DNA of 54,964 bases, taken from assembly GCA_017883065.1 (NCBI GenBank), contig JADGOG010000003.1:1-54964 (forward strand). Direction: 5' to 3'. The DNA comes from Acidimicrobiales bacterium. GTDB taxonomy: Bacteria > Actinomycetota > Acidimicrobiia > Acidimicrobiales > RAAP-2. The translations under genes and the position numbers were made by a program. Positions 16,395 through 29,069 of the stretch are shown here, in pieces (the stretch's first letter is position 1; the number at the start of each line of letters is the position of its first letter). A model generated the notes under the pieces. The model was not told the DNA's origin, made no database searches, and worked only from the letters and a program-made list of their open reading frames with translations.

Positions 16395-16926
16395 CCGAAT
16401 CATCCTGATCGGGATGATGGGGGCGGGGAAGACCACCGTCGGCCGACTCCTGGCCGAGCGCCTGGGGTGGCAACACGTCGACTCTGACGCCCAGGTGGTG
16501 GCGACCACCGGGCACACCGTGCCCGAACTGTTCGAACAGCAGGGGGAGGACGCCTTCCGGGCCGAGGAGGCGAGGGTGTTGGCCGAGGCCCTCTCCGGCG
16601 AACGACCGGTGGTGGTCTCCGCCGCCGGGGGGGTCGTCCTGGCTCCGTCCAACCGGGCCCTGATCGCCCGGGCGGGAACCGTGGTGTGGCTCCGGGCCGA
16701 TCCCCGCCTGCTGGCTCGCCGGGTAGGGACCGGGCGCGGGCGCCCCCTGCTCGAGGACGACCCCGGCAGACATCTGGCCGAGCTGGACGAGGCGCGCAGG
16801 CCCTTCTACGAGGAGTTGGCCGAGGTGGTGGTGGACGTGGACGCGCTCACGCCCAGCCAGGTGGTGGACCAGGTGCTGTCCGACCCGGTGTTGGCGGCGG
16901 CCGTCGGCTCGGTCGGCCTCCCGTGA
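16387..16926 (+). CDS. aroK: shikimate kinase AroK
   Basis: Phosphorylates shikimate at the 3-position with ATP. The real protein is 179 aa from ATG 16387; the ORF-track start at 16294 lies inside aroC. The Walker A GMMGAGKTTVGRLLAERL is at residues 8-25, DSDAQVV follows as the substrate Asp region, FRAEE supplies the substrate Arg, and SAAGGVVL is the conserved Gly-rich turn. GTGRGRPLL is the lid. It overlaps aroC by 8 nt and aroB by 4 nt (GTGA), so it is translationally coupled on both sides. Confidence 0.96.
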   Translation: MVDRIILIGMMGAGKTTVGRLLAERLGWQHVDSDAQVVATTGHTVPELFEQQGEDAFRAEEARVLAEALSGERPVVVSAAGGVVLAPSNRALIARAGTVVWLRADPRLLARRVGTGRGRPLLEDDPGRHLAELDEARRPFYEELAEVVVDVDALTPSQVVDQVLSDPVLAAAVGSVGLP

Positions 16927-17993
16927 CCGTCGTCCCCGTCGAGCTCGGAGAGCGCCGATACGAGGTGCTGATCGGGGACGGCGTCCGACACCAGCTGGCC
17001 GACGTGGTGGCCGAGACGGTCCCCGGTGCGATCAGGGCGGCCGTCGTCACCCAGGCGGGTATCGGCGTCGAGGTCGATCCGGGCCTCCCCGTGGAGCGCT
17101 TCACGGTTCCCGGCGGGGAAGACGCCAAGTCGCTCGCCGTGGTGGAACACCTGTGCCGGGGCTTCGCCCGGTCGGGGCTGAGCCGGTCCGACGTGGTCAT
17201 CGCCGTGGGCGGGGGGGTGGTCACCGATCTCACCGGGTTCGCGGCTGCCTCCTTCCAGCGTGGGACCTCGTACGTCAACGTGGCCACCAGTCTGCTGGCC
17301 CAGGTCGATGCCGCCGTCGGGGGGAAGACCGGCGTCAACATCCCCGAGGGCAAGAACCTGGTCGGCGCCTTCTGGCAGCCCCGGGCCGTCCTGTGCGACA
17401 CCGAGGTGCTGGCCACCCTCCCTCCCCGCGAGTGGGCATCGGGCCGCGGGGAGATGGCCAAGTACGCGTTTCTCGGCACCGGTCTGGCGGGCGGTGCCGC
17501 TTCGTCCCTGCTCGGGCAGCCCCTGGCCGAGCAGGTGGCGACGTGTGTGGCCATCAAGGCCGACGTGGTGGCCTCCGACGAGCGGGAGGGCGACCGACGA
17601 ATGCTCCTCAATTACGGCCACACCCTCGCCCATGCCCTCGAGGCTTCGGCCTTCGAGCCGACCGGAACCCTCGATCTCCGCCATGGGGAGGCGGTGGCGG
17701 TGGGCCTGGTCTTCGCCGCGCTGCTGGCCCGCCGTCTCGGTCGCATCGGGGACGAGGGTGTGGAGCGACATCGACAGGTGGTCGGCGAGTTCGACCTGCC
17801 CTGGTCCTTGCCCGCCGGTGTCGAACCGGAGCGGCTGGTCTCGTTCATGGCGCGGGACAAGAAGGCCCATCACGACCTCACCTTCGTGCTCGACGGCCCC
17901 GACGGGGTCGAGGTGGTCCGTGGCGTCGGTGCGGACGACGTCCTCGCTACCCTTGCGGAGATGCGGGCATCGGAGACAGGAGATCGGCCATGA
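16923..17993 (+). CDS. aroB: 3-dehydroquinate synthase AroB
   Basis: NAD- and metal-dependent cyclisation of DAHP to 3-dehydroquinate. From GTG 16923 the protein is 356 aa. Signatures include PGGEDAKSLAVVEHLC, GGGVVTDLTGFAAASFQRG, ATSLLAQVDAAVGGKTGVN and the metal-binding NYGHTLAHALE and RHGEAVAVG. The start codon overlaps the aroK stop as GTGA, and the aroB stop overlaps the aroQ ATG as ATGA. Confidence 0.97.
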   Translation: MTVVPVELGERRYEVLIGDGVRHQLADVVAETVPGAIRAAVVTQAGIGVEVDPGLPVERFTVPGGEDAKSLAVVEHLCRGFARSGLSRSDVVIAVGGGVVTDLTGFAAASFQRGTSYVNVATSLLAQVDAAVGGKTGVNIPEGKNLVGAFWQPRAVLCDTEVLATLPPREWASGRGEMAKYAFLGTGLAGGAASSLLGQPLAEQVATCVAIKADVVASDEREGDRRMLLNYGHTLAHALEASAFEPTGTLDLRHGEAVAVGLVFAALLARRLGRIGDEGVERHRQVVGEFDLPWSLPAGVEPERLVSFMARDKKAHHDLTFVLDGPDGVEVVRGVGADDVLATLAEMRASETGDRP

Positions 17994-18448
17994 ACGGACG
18001 GGGTCTGATCCTGGTGCTGTCGGGGCCCAATCTCAACCTCCTGGGCGAACGGGAGCCGGCGATCTACGGCACCCAGACCCTCGACGACCACGTCGCCACA
18101 GCGTCGGAGGCCGCCACCGCCACCGGCTTCACCATCGAGCACCGCCAGACCAACCATGAAGGCGACCTGGTTGAGGCGGTCCAGGGCGCCCGCGGGCGGG
18201 CCGTCGCCATCATCGTCAATGCCGGGGCACTGTCCCACACCTCGTGGTCGCTGCACGACGCCCTGGCCGCCTTCGACGGCGTGGTGGTCGAGGTGCACCT
18301 CTCCAATCCGGCGGCCCGTGAGCCGTTCCGTCACACGTCGGTCATCGCACCGGTGGCCGCCGGGTGCATCGCCGGATTCGGCGGTCTCGGGTACCGGCTG
18401 GCCGTCGAGGCCGTGGACCAGCTGATCGCCGGATCGACCGGGTCCTGA
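17990..18448 (+). CDS. aroQ: type II 3-dehydroquinate dehydratase AroQ
   Basis: Dehydrates 3-dehydroquinate to 3-dehydroshikimate by the anti-elimination route of the dodecameric type II family. All landmarks are present in 152 aa: SGPNLNLLGEREPAIYG with the catalytic Tyr, QTNHEGDLVEAVQ, VNAGALSHTSWSLHDAL and EVHLSNPAAREPFRHTS. The ATG overlaps the aroB stop (ATGA). The pepQ ATG overlaps its own stop (TGATG). Confidence 0.97.
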   Translation: MNGRGLILVLSGPNLNLLGEREPAIYGTQTLDDHVATASEAATATGFTIEHRQTNHEGDLVEAVQGARGRAVAIIVNAGALSHTSWSLHDALAAFDGVVVEVHLSNPAAREPFRHTSVIAPVAAGCIAGFGGLGYRLAVEAVDQLIAGSTGS

Positions 18449-19662
18449 TGACGGCGAAGGTGACGAACGGCCCGGGGGCGGACCTGGCCCCGTTGCAGGT
18501 GGCCGGTCGACTGGACCGTCTTCGCCGACTCTTCGACACAGCCGGAGCGGGCCCAGGCGGAGCGGGCCCAGGCGGAGCGGACACAGGCGTCGATAGCACC
18601 GGATCGGTGGACGGGGTGTTGGTGACCACGCCGGCCAACATCCGGTGGCTGACCGGGTTCACCGGGTCGGCCGGGCTGCTGCTCGTCACCCGCGACCACG
18701 CCTTGTTGACCACGGACGGCCGGTACCGGACCCAGTCCCGCGAACAGCTGACGGCGGCCGGGGTCGACGGTTCGATCGAGATCACCGTCGGCGGGGTCGT
18801 CGCCCAACGGGAGGCCCTGACCGGCAGCGCAGCCGGAACCGGTGTGCTCGGACTGGAGGCCGACCACGTGAGCTGGGCGGCCCAACGGTCCTGGGACGAG
18901 CTCTTCGCCGGATGCGTCCTCACCCCGACCCGCGGCCTGGTGGAACGACTCCGTACGGTGAAGGACCCCGGGGAGGTGGCCCGGATGGAACGGGCGGCCA
19001 CCATCGCCGACGAGGCGCTCGGCTCGGTGCTCCCGTTACTGGCCGCGGTCGGTTCCGGCGCGGACGACGAGCTGTCCGAGGCACGGTTCGCCGCCGCCCT
19101 CGATCACGCCATGCGGCTGCTGGGGGCGGAGGAGAGCGCCTTCGAGACCATCGTGGCGTCGGGCGCGAACTCGGCCAAGCCCCACGCCCGACCGGGCGAC
19201 CGGCGGATACGGCCGGGCGATCCGGTGGTGGTCGACTTCGGTGCCGTCTTCGACGGATACCGCTCGGACATGACCCGCACCTTCTGCGTGGGCGGCGAGC
19301 CCGACGGCGAGCTGGCCACGGTCTTCGACGTTGTGGCCGTCTCCCAGCGCACCGGGGTGGGCGCGGTCGAGCCGGGCGTGACCGCTGGAGCGGTCGACCA
19401 GGCCTGTCGTGAGGTGATCGCCGCCGCCGGATGGGCCGAACGATTCGAGCACGGGACCGGTCACGGTGTCGGCCTCGACATCCACGAGGGCCCGTCGGTG
19501 GGTCCAGGGTCTACTGCTATCCTCGTCCCCGGCACCGTGGTCACCGTGGAACCGGGGGTGTACCTGCCAGATACCGGCGGGGTCCGTATCGAGGACACCC
19601 TGGTGGTGACCGACAACGGCAGCCGTCCGCTCACTCGTTTCCCGAAGGAAGTTGCCGTCTGA
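18448..19662 (+). CDS. pepQ: M24 family Xaa-Pro aminopeptidase/dipeptidase
   Basis: Metallopeptidase that cleaves Xaa-Pro bonds in the cytosol. The 404-aa protein has an N-terminal creatinase-like domain (ANIRWLTGFTGSAG, TDGRYRTQ) and a C-terminal pita-bread domain with the metal ligands in VVVDFGAVFDGYRSDMTRT, GTGHGVGLDIHE, VTVEPGVY and GVRIEDT. The N-terminal region contains a duplicated AGPGG stretch encoded by a 15-bp repeat. Its place between aroQ and efp is the conserved actinobacterial order. Its TGA overlaps the efp ATG. The gene symbol could equally be pepP. Confidence 0.93.
   Translation: MTAKVTNGPGADLAPLQVAGRLDRLRRLFDTAGAGPGGAGPGGADTGVDSTGSVDGVLVTTPANIRWLTGFTGSAGLLLVTRDHALLTTDGRYRTQSREQLTAAGVDGSIEITVGGVVAQREALTGSAAGTGVLGLEADHVSWAAQRSWDELFAGCVLTPTRGLVERLRTVKDPGEVARMERAATIADEALGSVLPLLAAVGSGADDELSEARFAAALDHAMRLLGAEESAFETIVASGANSAKPHARPGDRRIRPGDPVVVDFGAVFDGYRSDMTRTFCVGGEPDGELATVFDVVAVSQRTGVGAVEPGVTAGAVDQACREVIAAAGWAERFEHGTGHGVGLDIHEGPSVGPGSTAILVPGTVVTVEPGVYLPDTGGVRIEDTLVVTDNGSRPLTRFPKEVAV
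18543..18587 (+). repeat. 15-bp tandem repeat inside pepQ
   Basis: The unit ggagcgggcccaggc occurs twice and once more in degenerate form, encoding a Gly/Ala/Pro-rich insert near residues 33-46. It keeps the reading frame. Confidence 0.8.
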
Positions 19663-20222
19663 TGGCCATCTCCACCAACGATCTCCGAAATGGCATGACG
19701 CTCAACCTCCCCGAAGGGCTGTTCGCGGTGGTCGAGTTCCAGCACGTCAAGCCGGGCAAGGGCGGCGCCTTCGTGAGGACCAAGCTGAAGAACCAGCGGA
19801 CCGGCGCAGTCATCGAACGCACCTACCGTGCGGACGAGAAGCTCGAGCAGGCGATCATCGACAAGCGGGAGATGCAGTTCCTCTACCGCGACGGCTCCGA
19901 GTACGTGTTCATGGACACCACCTCCTATGAGCAGCTCCAGGTGGACACCGGCCTGCTCGGCGACTCCGCCAACTACCTGAAGGAGGGGGACGACGCCGTG
20001 CTGCAGTTCTTCGGCACAGAGATCGTGGGCGTCGACCTGCCCGCTTCCGTGGAGCTCACGGTGACCGACACCGAGCCCGGCCTCCAGGGCGACCGGGTAT
20101 CCGGTGCCCGCAAGCCGGCGACGCTGGAGACCGGCCTGGTGCTCCAAGTGCCTCTCTTCGTCAATCCCGGCGAGAAGATCAAAGTGGACACCCGCTCCGG
20201 GGAGTATCTGACCCGAGCCTGA
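19662..20222 (+). CDS. efp: elongation factor P
   Basis: Relieves ribosome stalling at polyproline stretches. The 186-aa protein has the three beta-barrel domains and the loop HVKPGKGGAFVRTKLKN, whose Lys sits at the tip that contacts the P-site tRNA. The C-terminal PLFVNPGEKIKVDTRSGEYL is the classical EF-P signature. The start ATG overlaps the pepQ stop by one base, with GAAGGAAG upstream. No lysyl- or rhamnosyl-modification enzyme gene is adjacent. Several proteins in this window are Pro-rich (LCP tail, cold-shock protein tail), so its targets are plentiful. Confidence 0.97.
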   Translation: MAISTNDLRNGMTLNLPEGLFAVVEFQHVKPGKGGAFVRTKLKNQRTGAVIERTYRADEKLEQAIIDKREMQFLYRDGSEYVFMDTTSYEQLQVDTGLLGDSANYLKEGDDAVLQFFGTEIVGVDLPASVELTVTDTEPGLQGDRVSGARKPATLETGLVLQVPLFVNPGEKIKVDTRSGEYLTRA

Positions 20223-20283
20223 ACCGGCCGGATCCGGGTGACCGGACCGACCGGCGCCGCGGTGCAGACCACTTCGACCATCC

Positions 20284-20679
20284 ATGGATCCCGCACCTCG
20301 CCACCAAGCCCGTGAACGGGCCCTGACCCTCCTCTACGAGGCCGACGTGAAGGGGGAGCTTCCCGAGTCGGTCCTCGACAACCTGGCGGTGGCTCCGGAT
20401 CCGTACACCACCACGGTGGTGACGGCCGTCGGTTCCCGAAGTGCGGAGATCGACGGGATGATCGATGCCGCGGCCATCGGATGGGATCTCGAACGCATGG
20501 CCGTGGTCGACCGCAACGTGCTGCGCCTGGCGGTGGCCGAGCTTCTCGAGTGCCCCGATGTGCCCACCGCTGTGATCCTCAATGAGGCAGTGGAGCTGGC
20601 CGTGGCCTACTCGACGGATGATTCCGGCCGGTTCGTCAACGGCGTGCTGGCCACCCTGGCGAACCGGGTGCGGGGCTGA
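20284..20679 (+). CDS. nusB: transcription antitermination factor NusB
   Basis: Helical RNA-binding protein that joins NusE/S10 at boxA for rRNA antitermination. The 131-aa sequence shows RHQARERALTLLYEAD at the N-terminus, DRNVLRLAVAELLECPDVPTAVILNEAVELA in the middle and RFVNGVLATLA at the end. It lies 61 bp after efp, the conserved efp-nusB pairing. The pyr promoter follows 17-46 bp after its stop. Confidence 0.96.
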   Translation: MDPAPRHQARERALTLLYEADVKGELPESVLDNLAVAPDPYTTTVVTAVGSRSAEIDGMIDAAAIGWDLERMAVVDRNVLRLAVAELLECPDVPTAVILNEAVELAVAYSTDDSGRFVNGVLATLANRVRG

Positions 20680-20695
20680 ACCCACCGACGGCCAC

Positions 20696-20725
20696 TTGGT
20701 CCTGAATCGGGGAACCGGGTAGAGT
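20696..20725 (+). promoter_or_regulatory. promoter of the pyr operon
   Basis: A -35-like TTGGTC (20696-20701) is followed by 18 nt and a -10-like TAGAGT (20720-20725). The predicted start near 20732 leaves a leader of about 47 nt that contains the PyrR element. Confidence 0.5.
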
Positions 20726-20742
20726 AACGGTCTGACCGTGAA

Positions 20743-20762
20743 GCGGGTCCCGTGAGGCCCGT
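20743..20762 (+). promoter_or_regulatory. PyrR-binding RNA hairpin, translational attenuator
   Basis: GTCCCGTGAGGC at 20747-20758 matches every fixed position of the core RUCCNGNGAGGY of the PyrR-binding consensus known from Bacillus. Flanking CGGG and CCCG close it as a stem-loop. The pyrR ribosome-binding site GGAGG begins about 10 nt downstream, so PyrR binding could block translation, as described for mycobacteria. No terminator hairpin with U-tract is seen, which favours translational over transcriptional control. Confidence 0.75.
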
Positions 20763-20778
20763 ACGGACAGGAGGACCA

Positions 20779-21348
20779 GTGGCCGAACGAGAGCGCAGTC
20801 ATACCCGCCCGCGGGGTGCTGTCTTCGTTCCCCGGGCCCAGGTCATGTCGGCGGACGATGTGCGGCGGGCGATCACCCGGATGGCACACGAGATCGCCGA
20901 GCGCAACCGAGGTCTCCACCACGTCGTGCTGATCGGGTTGCAGACCGGCGGTGTGGCCATCGCCGACCGCCTGGCCGCCACGCTGGCCGAGGTCGAGGGG
21001 GCATCGCTGCCGGTGGGCACCTTGGATGTGGCCTTCTACCGGGACGACATCGGGCTGCGGCCGGTGCTTCCCGAGGCGGTCACCGACATCGGCTTCGACC
21101 TCACCGGCGCCACCGTGGTGCTGGTGGACGACGTGCTCTTCACCGGTCGGACCATCCGCGCCGCGCTCAACGCCATCGGTGAGTACGGGCGGGCCCAGGT
21201 GGTGGAGCTGGCGGTGATGGTCGACCGCGGCCACCGCGAGCTGCCCATCCGGCCCGACTACGTGGGCAAGAACCTCCCGACCAGCCGAGACGAGATGGTC
21301 GACGTGTCCGAGGACGGCGTGTCGCTCGGGGAGTTGGTCAGCCGATGA
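20779..21348 (+). CDS. pyrR: pyr operon RNA-binding regulator / uracil phosphoribosyltransferase PyrR
   Basis: UMP-sensing RNA-binding protein with a phosphoribosyltransferase fold. I start at GTG 20779 (189 aa), with CAGGAGGA 4-6 nt upstream. Signatures are [16 protein letters not shown], the PRPP-binding [19 protein letters not shown] and [21 protein letters not shown], which is PyrR-specific. It is first in the operon and lies directly behind a hairpin matching the PyrR RNA consensus, so autoregulation is likely. Its stop overlaps the pyrB ATG (ATGA). Confidence 0.96.
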   Translation: MAERERSHTRPRGAVFVPRAQVMSADDVRRAITRMAHEIAERNRGLHHVVLIGLQTGGVAIADRLAATLAEVEGASLPVGTLDVAFYRDDIGLRPVLPEAVTDIGFDLTGATVVLVDDVLFTGRTIRAALNAIGEYGRAQVVELAVMVDRGHRELPIRPDYVGKNLPTSRDEMVDVSEDGVSLGELVSR

Positions 21349-22316
21349 GCCCCTTCCCCGCCCATCTGCTGAGCATGGACGATCTGGACGCCGAGGACAT
21401 CGCCGAGGTGCTCCGGGTGGCCGACTCGTTCGTGGAAGTGGGCCGACGGGCCAACCCGAAGGTCCCCACCCTCCGGGGGCGCACCGTGGCCACCCTCTTC
21501 TTCGAGGACTCCACCCGCACCCGCATGTCGTTCGAGACCGCGGCCAAGCGCATGTCGGCCGACGTGCTGTCCTTCGCCGCTGGGTCGTCGTCAGTGAAGA
21601 AGGGCGAATCGCTGCGTGACACCATCGAGACCATCGAGGCGATCGGCATCGACTCGGTGATCATCCGGCACGGCTCGTCGGGGGTACCGGCCCAGGTGGC
21701 CAGGTGGGTGGACCACTGCTCGGTGATCAACGCCGGGGACGGTTGGCACCAGCACCCCACCCAAGCCCTCCTGGATCTCTACACGGTGCGCCAGGCGTTC
21801 GGTGGCGGCGACGTCGGCCTGGCGCGATTCGAAGGGCTTCAGGTGGTCATCGTCGGTGACATCCGCCACAGTCGGGTCGCCCGCTCGCAGATCACCGCCT
21901 ACGCGGCCCTAGGCGCCCAAGTGACCCTGGTGGCGCCGGCCACGCTGCTGCCTCCCTCGCTGGAGGGATGGCCGGTCGTCACTGTCACCCATGATCTCGA
22001 CAAGGTCCTGCCCAAGGCAGACGTGGTGTCCCTGCTCCGGGTGCAGGCTGAGCGTGGGAGCGGGGAGTTCGTCCCGACCTTGCGCGAGTACACCGCCGGC
22101 TACGGCCTCACCGTGCGGCGGGCCGCCGCCCTGCATCCCGATGCGGTGATCCTCCACCCGGGACCCATCGTCCGGGGCGTGGAGATCGCCTCCGAGGTCG
22201 CCGAGCTCCCGGCCGCCCTGATCACCGAGCAGGTGAGCAACGGTGTGGCCATCCGCATGGCCGTGCTCTTCCTCCTTCTCGGCCAGGTCCCCGTGGGAGG
22301 AGCCCACCGTGTCTGA
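21345..22316 (+). CDS. pyrB: aspartate carbamoyltransferase catalytic subunit PyrB
   Basis: Makes N-carbamoyl-aspartate. The 323-aa protein has the carbamoyl-phosphate site [24 protein letters not shown], the aspartate-side [17 protein letters not shown] and [11 protein letters not shown], and HPGPIVRG. No regulatory PyrI gene is present, consistent with the Bacillus-type enzyme. It overlaps pyrR by 4 nt and pyrC by 8 nt. Confidence 0.97.
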   Translation: MSPFPAHLLSMDDLDAEDIAEVLRVADSFVEVGRRANPKVPTLRGRTVATLFFEDSTRTRMSFETAAKRMSADVLSFAAGSSSVKKGESLRDTIETIEAIGIDSVIIRHGSSGVPAQVARWVDHCSVINAGDGWHQHPTQALLDLYTVRQAFGGGDVGLARFEGLQVVIVGDIRHSRVARSQITAYAALGAQVTLVAPATLLPPSLEGWPVVTVTHDLDKVLPKADVVSLLRVQAERGSGEFVPTLREYTAGYGLTVRRAAALHPDAVILHPGPIVRGVEIASEVAELPAALITEQVSNGVAIRMAVLFLLLGQVPVGGAHRV

Positions 22317-23628
22317 CTCCACCGACGGACTCCCGGCCACCGTGTTGATACGGGGCGGCACGGTGGTCGACCGGGACGGCGAACGGCGGGCCGATGTGCT
22401 GATCGAGTCGGGCCGGGTCGCTGCGGTCGACGGTGACCTGACCGCGCCCCGGGGAGCCACCGTGCTGGAGGCCGGCGGGTGCGTCGTGGCCCCGGGCCTG
22501 GTCGATCTCCACACCCACCTCCGCCAGCCCGGCCGTGAGGAGTCAGAGACCGTCGAGTCCGGGGCCCGCGCCGCTTCCCTGGGCGGGTTCACCGCAGTGG
22601 TGGCCATGCCCAACACCGAGCCGGCACTCGACTCGGCAGAGGCGGTGCGCCATGTCCTCCAGCTCGGGGCCGGTGTGTCCGCCGAGGTGGCGGTGGCGGC
22701 GGCCATCACCGTGGGACGGGCGGGTGAGCGACTGGCCCCGATGGCCGAGCTGGCCGGACTCGGTGTCCGCCTGTTCACCGACGACGGTGCCGGCGTGCAG
22801 TCGGCCGGGCTGATGCGACGGGCCTTCGAATACGCCACCGATCTCGGCGTGATCCTGGCCCAGCACTGCGAGGACAGCTCACTCGCCGCGGCGGGCGCCA
22901 TGCACGAGGGGGCATGGTCGAGCCGACTGGGCATCCCGGGGATGCCGTCCGCGGCCGAGGAGGTGATGGTGGCCCGCGACATCGCCCTGGCCCGGACGAC
23001 GGGCGGTCGGATCCACTTCCTCCACCTCTCCACCGCGGGATCGGTCGAGCTGGTCGGTCGGGCCAAGCGGGAAGGACTTGCGGTGACCGCCGAGGCCGCA
23101 CCCCACCACTTCTCCCTGACCGACGGGTGCGTAGCCGGCTACGACCCCCTCTTCAAGGTCAATCCTCCCCTGCGGCCCGCCGACGACGTGGCCGCGGTCA
23201 AGGCCGGACTGGCCGACGGGACCATCGACGCCATCGCCACCGACCACGCCCCACATGCACCCGAGCTCAAGGACCTCCCCTTCGACCAGGCGCCGCCGGG
23301 CATGCTCGGCCTGGAGACCGCGCTGGCCCTGGCCATCACCGAGCTCGACCTCCCTCTGGCCACCGTGCTCGGCCTGTTGAGCTGGCAGCCGGCCGCCATC
23401 GCCGGGCTGGATCCGGCCAGTGGCGGGGAGCACGGCGGACCGGTCGCCGCGGGCTCGGCGGCCAACCTCTGCGTGATCGATCCCACCGCCACCTGGACGG
23501 TCGACCTGTCCCGGCTGGCCAGCCGGAGCCGGAACTCTCCGTACGGCGGACGAACGCTCACCGGGCAGGTCCGCCACACCCTCTTCCGGGGTGAGCCGGT
23601 GGTCGTGGACGGGGAGGCCCGGCGATGA
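22309..23628 (+). CDS. pyrC: dihydroorotase PyrC (type I)
   Basis: Zinc amidohydrolase that closes carbamoyl-aspartate to dihydroorotate. I start at GTG 22309 (439 aa), with GGGAGGAG just upstream; the ORF-track start lies inside pyrB. The zinc-binding DLHTHLRQPG, the FTAVVAMPNTEP block, AQHCED, EAAPHHF and ATDHAPH are all present, as in type I dihydroorotases. It overlaps pyrB by 8 nt and carA by 4 nt. Confidence 0.96.
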   Translation: MSDSTDGLPATVLIRGGTVVDRDGERRADVLIESGRVAAVDGDLTAPRGATVLEAGGCVVAPGLVDLHTHLRQPGREESETVESGARAASLGGFTAVVAMPNTEPALDSAEAVRHVLQLGAGVSAEVAVAAAITVGRAGERLAPMAELAGLGVRLFTDDGAGVQSAGLMRRAFEYATDLGVILAQHCEDSSLAAAGAMHEGAWSSRLGIPGMPSAAEEVMVARDIALARTTGGRIHFLHLSTAGSVELVGRAKREGLAVTAEAAPHHFSLTDGCVAGYDPLFKVNPPLRPADDVAAVKAGLADGTIDAIATDHAPHAPELKDLPFDQAPPGMLGLETALALAITELDLPLATVLGLLSWQPAAIAGLDPASGGEHGGPVAAGSAANLCVIDPTATWTVDLSRLASRSRNSPYGGRTLTGQVRHTLFRGEPVVVDGEARR

Positions 23629-24757
23629 ACGGTCGCAACCGCACTCAGCACCGCGAGGATGCGCTTCTGGTGCTGGCCGACGGTACCCGGTTCGAGGGTG
23701 AGGCGGTCGGCGCCGTCCCTGAAGGAGGGGTGACCACCGGCGAGGCGGTCTTCAACACGGTCCTCTCCGGCTACCAGGAGGTCCTGACCGACCCCTCCTA
23801 TGCCGGTCAGGTGATCGCCTTCACCTACCCCCACATCGGAAACTACGGGGTCAATCCCACCGACGACGAGGCGGTGCGACCGCACTGCCGCGGGATGATC
23901 GTGCGTTCCCTGACCGACCGTCCCAGCAGTTGGCGGTCGACCGAGTCCCTCGAGTCGTTCCTGGTCCGCTTCTCGATCGCCGGCATCACCGGGATCGACA
24001 CCCGCCGTCTCACTCGCCACCTCCGGGACCACGGCGCCATGCCGTGCGCCTTCGGGACCGCCGGCGAGGCCGAGCTGGTGGCCGCCGCGGCCGCAGCCGT
24101 TCCCACCGACGGCCAGGACCTGGTCTCGACGGTCACCACCGCGGAGAGCTACCGGAGGGGGCACGGCCCCTACCGGGTGGTGGCCTACGACTTCGGGATC
24201 AAAGAGGCCATGCTGCGCCAGTTGGGGGAGCTGGCCACCATCACCGTGGTGCCCGCGTCGACCCCTGCCGACCAGGTCCTGGGTCTCGAGCCCGACGGGG
24301 TCTTCCTCTCCAACGGCCCCGGCGACCCGGCGGCCCTTCCCGCCATCATCGACGAGATCCGTGCCCTTGCCTCCGACGGCACCGTCCCGGTGTTCGGGAT
24401 CTGTCTCGGTCACCAGCTCCTGTCGAGCGCCCTCGGGGCCACTACCTACAAGCTCCCCTTCGGCCACCATGGCGGCAACCACCCGGTGCAGCGACTCTCG
24501 ACCGGGCGGGTGGAGATCACCTCCCAGAACCACAACTACGCGGTGGCCGAAGGGTCGCTGACCTCGGCCGAGGTCACCCACGTCAACCTCAACGACGGTG
24601 TCATCGAGGGGATCGCCAGCCGCCACTCGCCGGTCTTCAGCGTCCAATACCACCCCGAGGCCGGCCCCGGCCCCCACGACGCCCGCTACCTCTTCGAGGA
24701 GTTCCGGCTCCTGATGGACGCCACGGGGGCCCGCAGGCGAACAGGAGCGAACGGCTG

Positions 24758-24758
<1 letters not shown>
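23625..24758 (+). CDS. carA: carbamoyl-phosphate synthase small subunit CarA
   Basis: Glutamine amidotransferase subunit that supplies ammonia to CarB. The 377-aa protein has an N-terminal CPSase small-chain domain ([24 protein letters not shown]) and a class I glutaminase domain with the nucleophile in GICLGHQLL and the His/Glu in [20 protein letters not shown] marks the oxyanion strand. It overlaps pyrC (ATGA) and carB (TGATG). Confidence 0.97.
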
Positions 24759-28072
<3,314 letters not shown>

Positions 28073-28076
28073 GCCG

Positions 28077-29069
28077 ATGAGCCCACCCCCGGGCAGGAGT
28101 GCCGCCGATCGGGTCCGCCACGCCTGGCGGGCGGTGAGTGCCGGCGACGTGGACCTGTCGGTCCCGGTCGGTTCGCTCGTCCTCCCGAACCCGGTCATGA
28201 CCGCCTCGGGAACCGCCGGCCACAGCGACGAGCTCCAGCCCTATCTCCCCCTCGGTTCGTTGGGCGCCGTGGTGGTCAAGTCGCTCTCGGCCGACCCGTG
28301 GCCGGGCAACCCCGCCCCCCGTGTCCACCAGACCGCGTCGGGGATGCTCAACAGCGTGGGTCTCCAGGGCCCCGGCGTCGAGACCTGGGTCGTCGACGAC
28401 CTGCCCCGACTGGCCGCCACCGGCGCCCGGATCGTGGTCAGTATCTGGGGCCAGCGGGTGGAGGACTTCGCCCGGGCCGCGGCCCGGTTGGCCGCGGTCG
28501 AAGGCCTGACCGCGGTCGAGGTCAACGTCAGCTGTCCGAACGTCGAGGACCGCAAGCGCATGTTCGCCCACTCTCCGACGGCCACCGCCGAGGTGATGGG
28601 GGCCGTGGGGGAGGCCTGCCCCGGCCTCCCTCTCTGGGCCAAGCTGAGCCCCACGGTGGCCGATCTGGCCGAGGTGGCCGGAGCTGCGCTCGGGGCGGGA
28701 GCAGAGGCGGTGACCTTGATCAACACCGTCCTCGGCATGGTGATCGACATTGACCAGCGGCGCCCGGTGCTGGGCTCCGGCCCGGGGGGTGGGGGACTCT
28801 CGGGACCGGCGATCCATCCTGCGGCGGTCCGGGCCGTGTTCGACGTGCGGGCAGCCCATCCCGATGCCACCATCATCGGAGTGGGTGGGGTGATGACCGG
28901 GACGGACGCCATCGAGCTGGTGATGGCCGGAGCCGATGCGGTGCAGGTTGGCACGGCCACCTTCCGGGACCCTCGTGCACCCGCCGTCGTGCTGGACCAG
29001 ATGGAGGCATGGTGCTCGCGCCACGGCGTCCGGCGGGTACGGGATCTGCGGGGCACCGCCCATGCCTGA
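28077..29069 (+). CDS. pyrD: dihydroorotate dehydrogenase, class 1B-like catalytic subunit
   Basis: FMN enzyme that oxidises dihydroorotate to orotate. The 330-aa sequence looks like class 1B: NPVMTASGTAGHSDELQPY, NSVGLQGPGVE, the catalytic Cys in NVSCPN, and GGLSGPAIHPAAVRAVFDV. Class 1B normally works with the Fe-S/FAD subunit PyrK, but no pyrK lies in this operon; only 4 nt separate carB and pyrD. There is no N-terminal membrane segment as in class 2. It overlaps pyrF by 8 nt. Confidence 0.93.
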   Translation: MSPPPGRSAADRVRHAWRAVSAGDVDLSVPVGSLVLPNPVMTASGTAGHSDELQPYLPLGSLGAVVVKSLSADPWPGNPAPRVHQTASGMLNSVGLQGPGVETWVVDDLPRLAATGARIVVSIWGQRVEDFARAAARLAAVEGLTAVEVNVSCPNVEDRKRMFAHSPTATAEVMGAVGEACPGLPLWAKLSPTVADLAEVAGAALGAGAEAVTLINTVLGMVIDIDQRRPVLGSGPGGGGLSGPAIHPAAVRAVFDVRAAHPDATIIGVGGVMTGTDAIELVMAGADAVQVGTATFRDPRAPAVVLDQMEAWCSRHGVRRVRDLRGTAHA

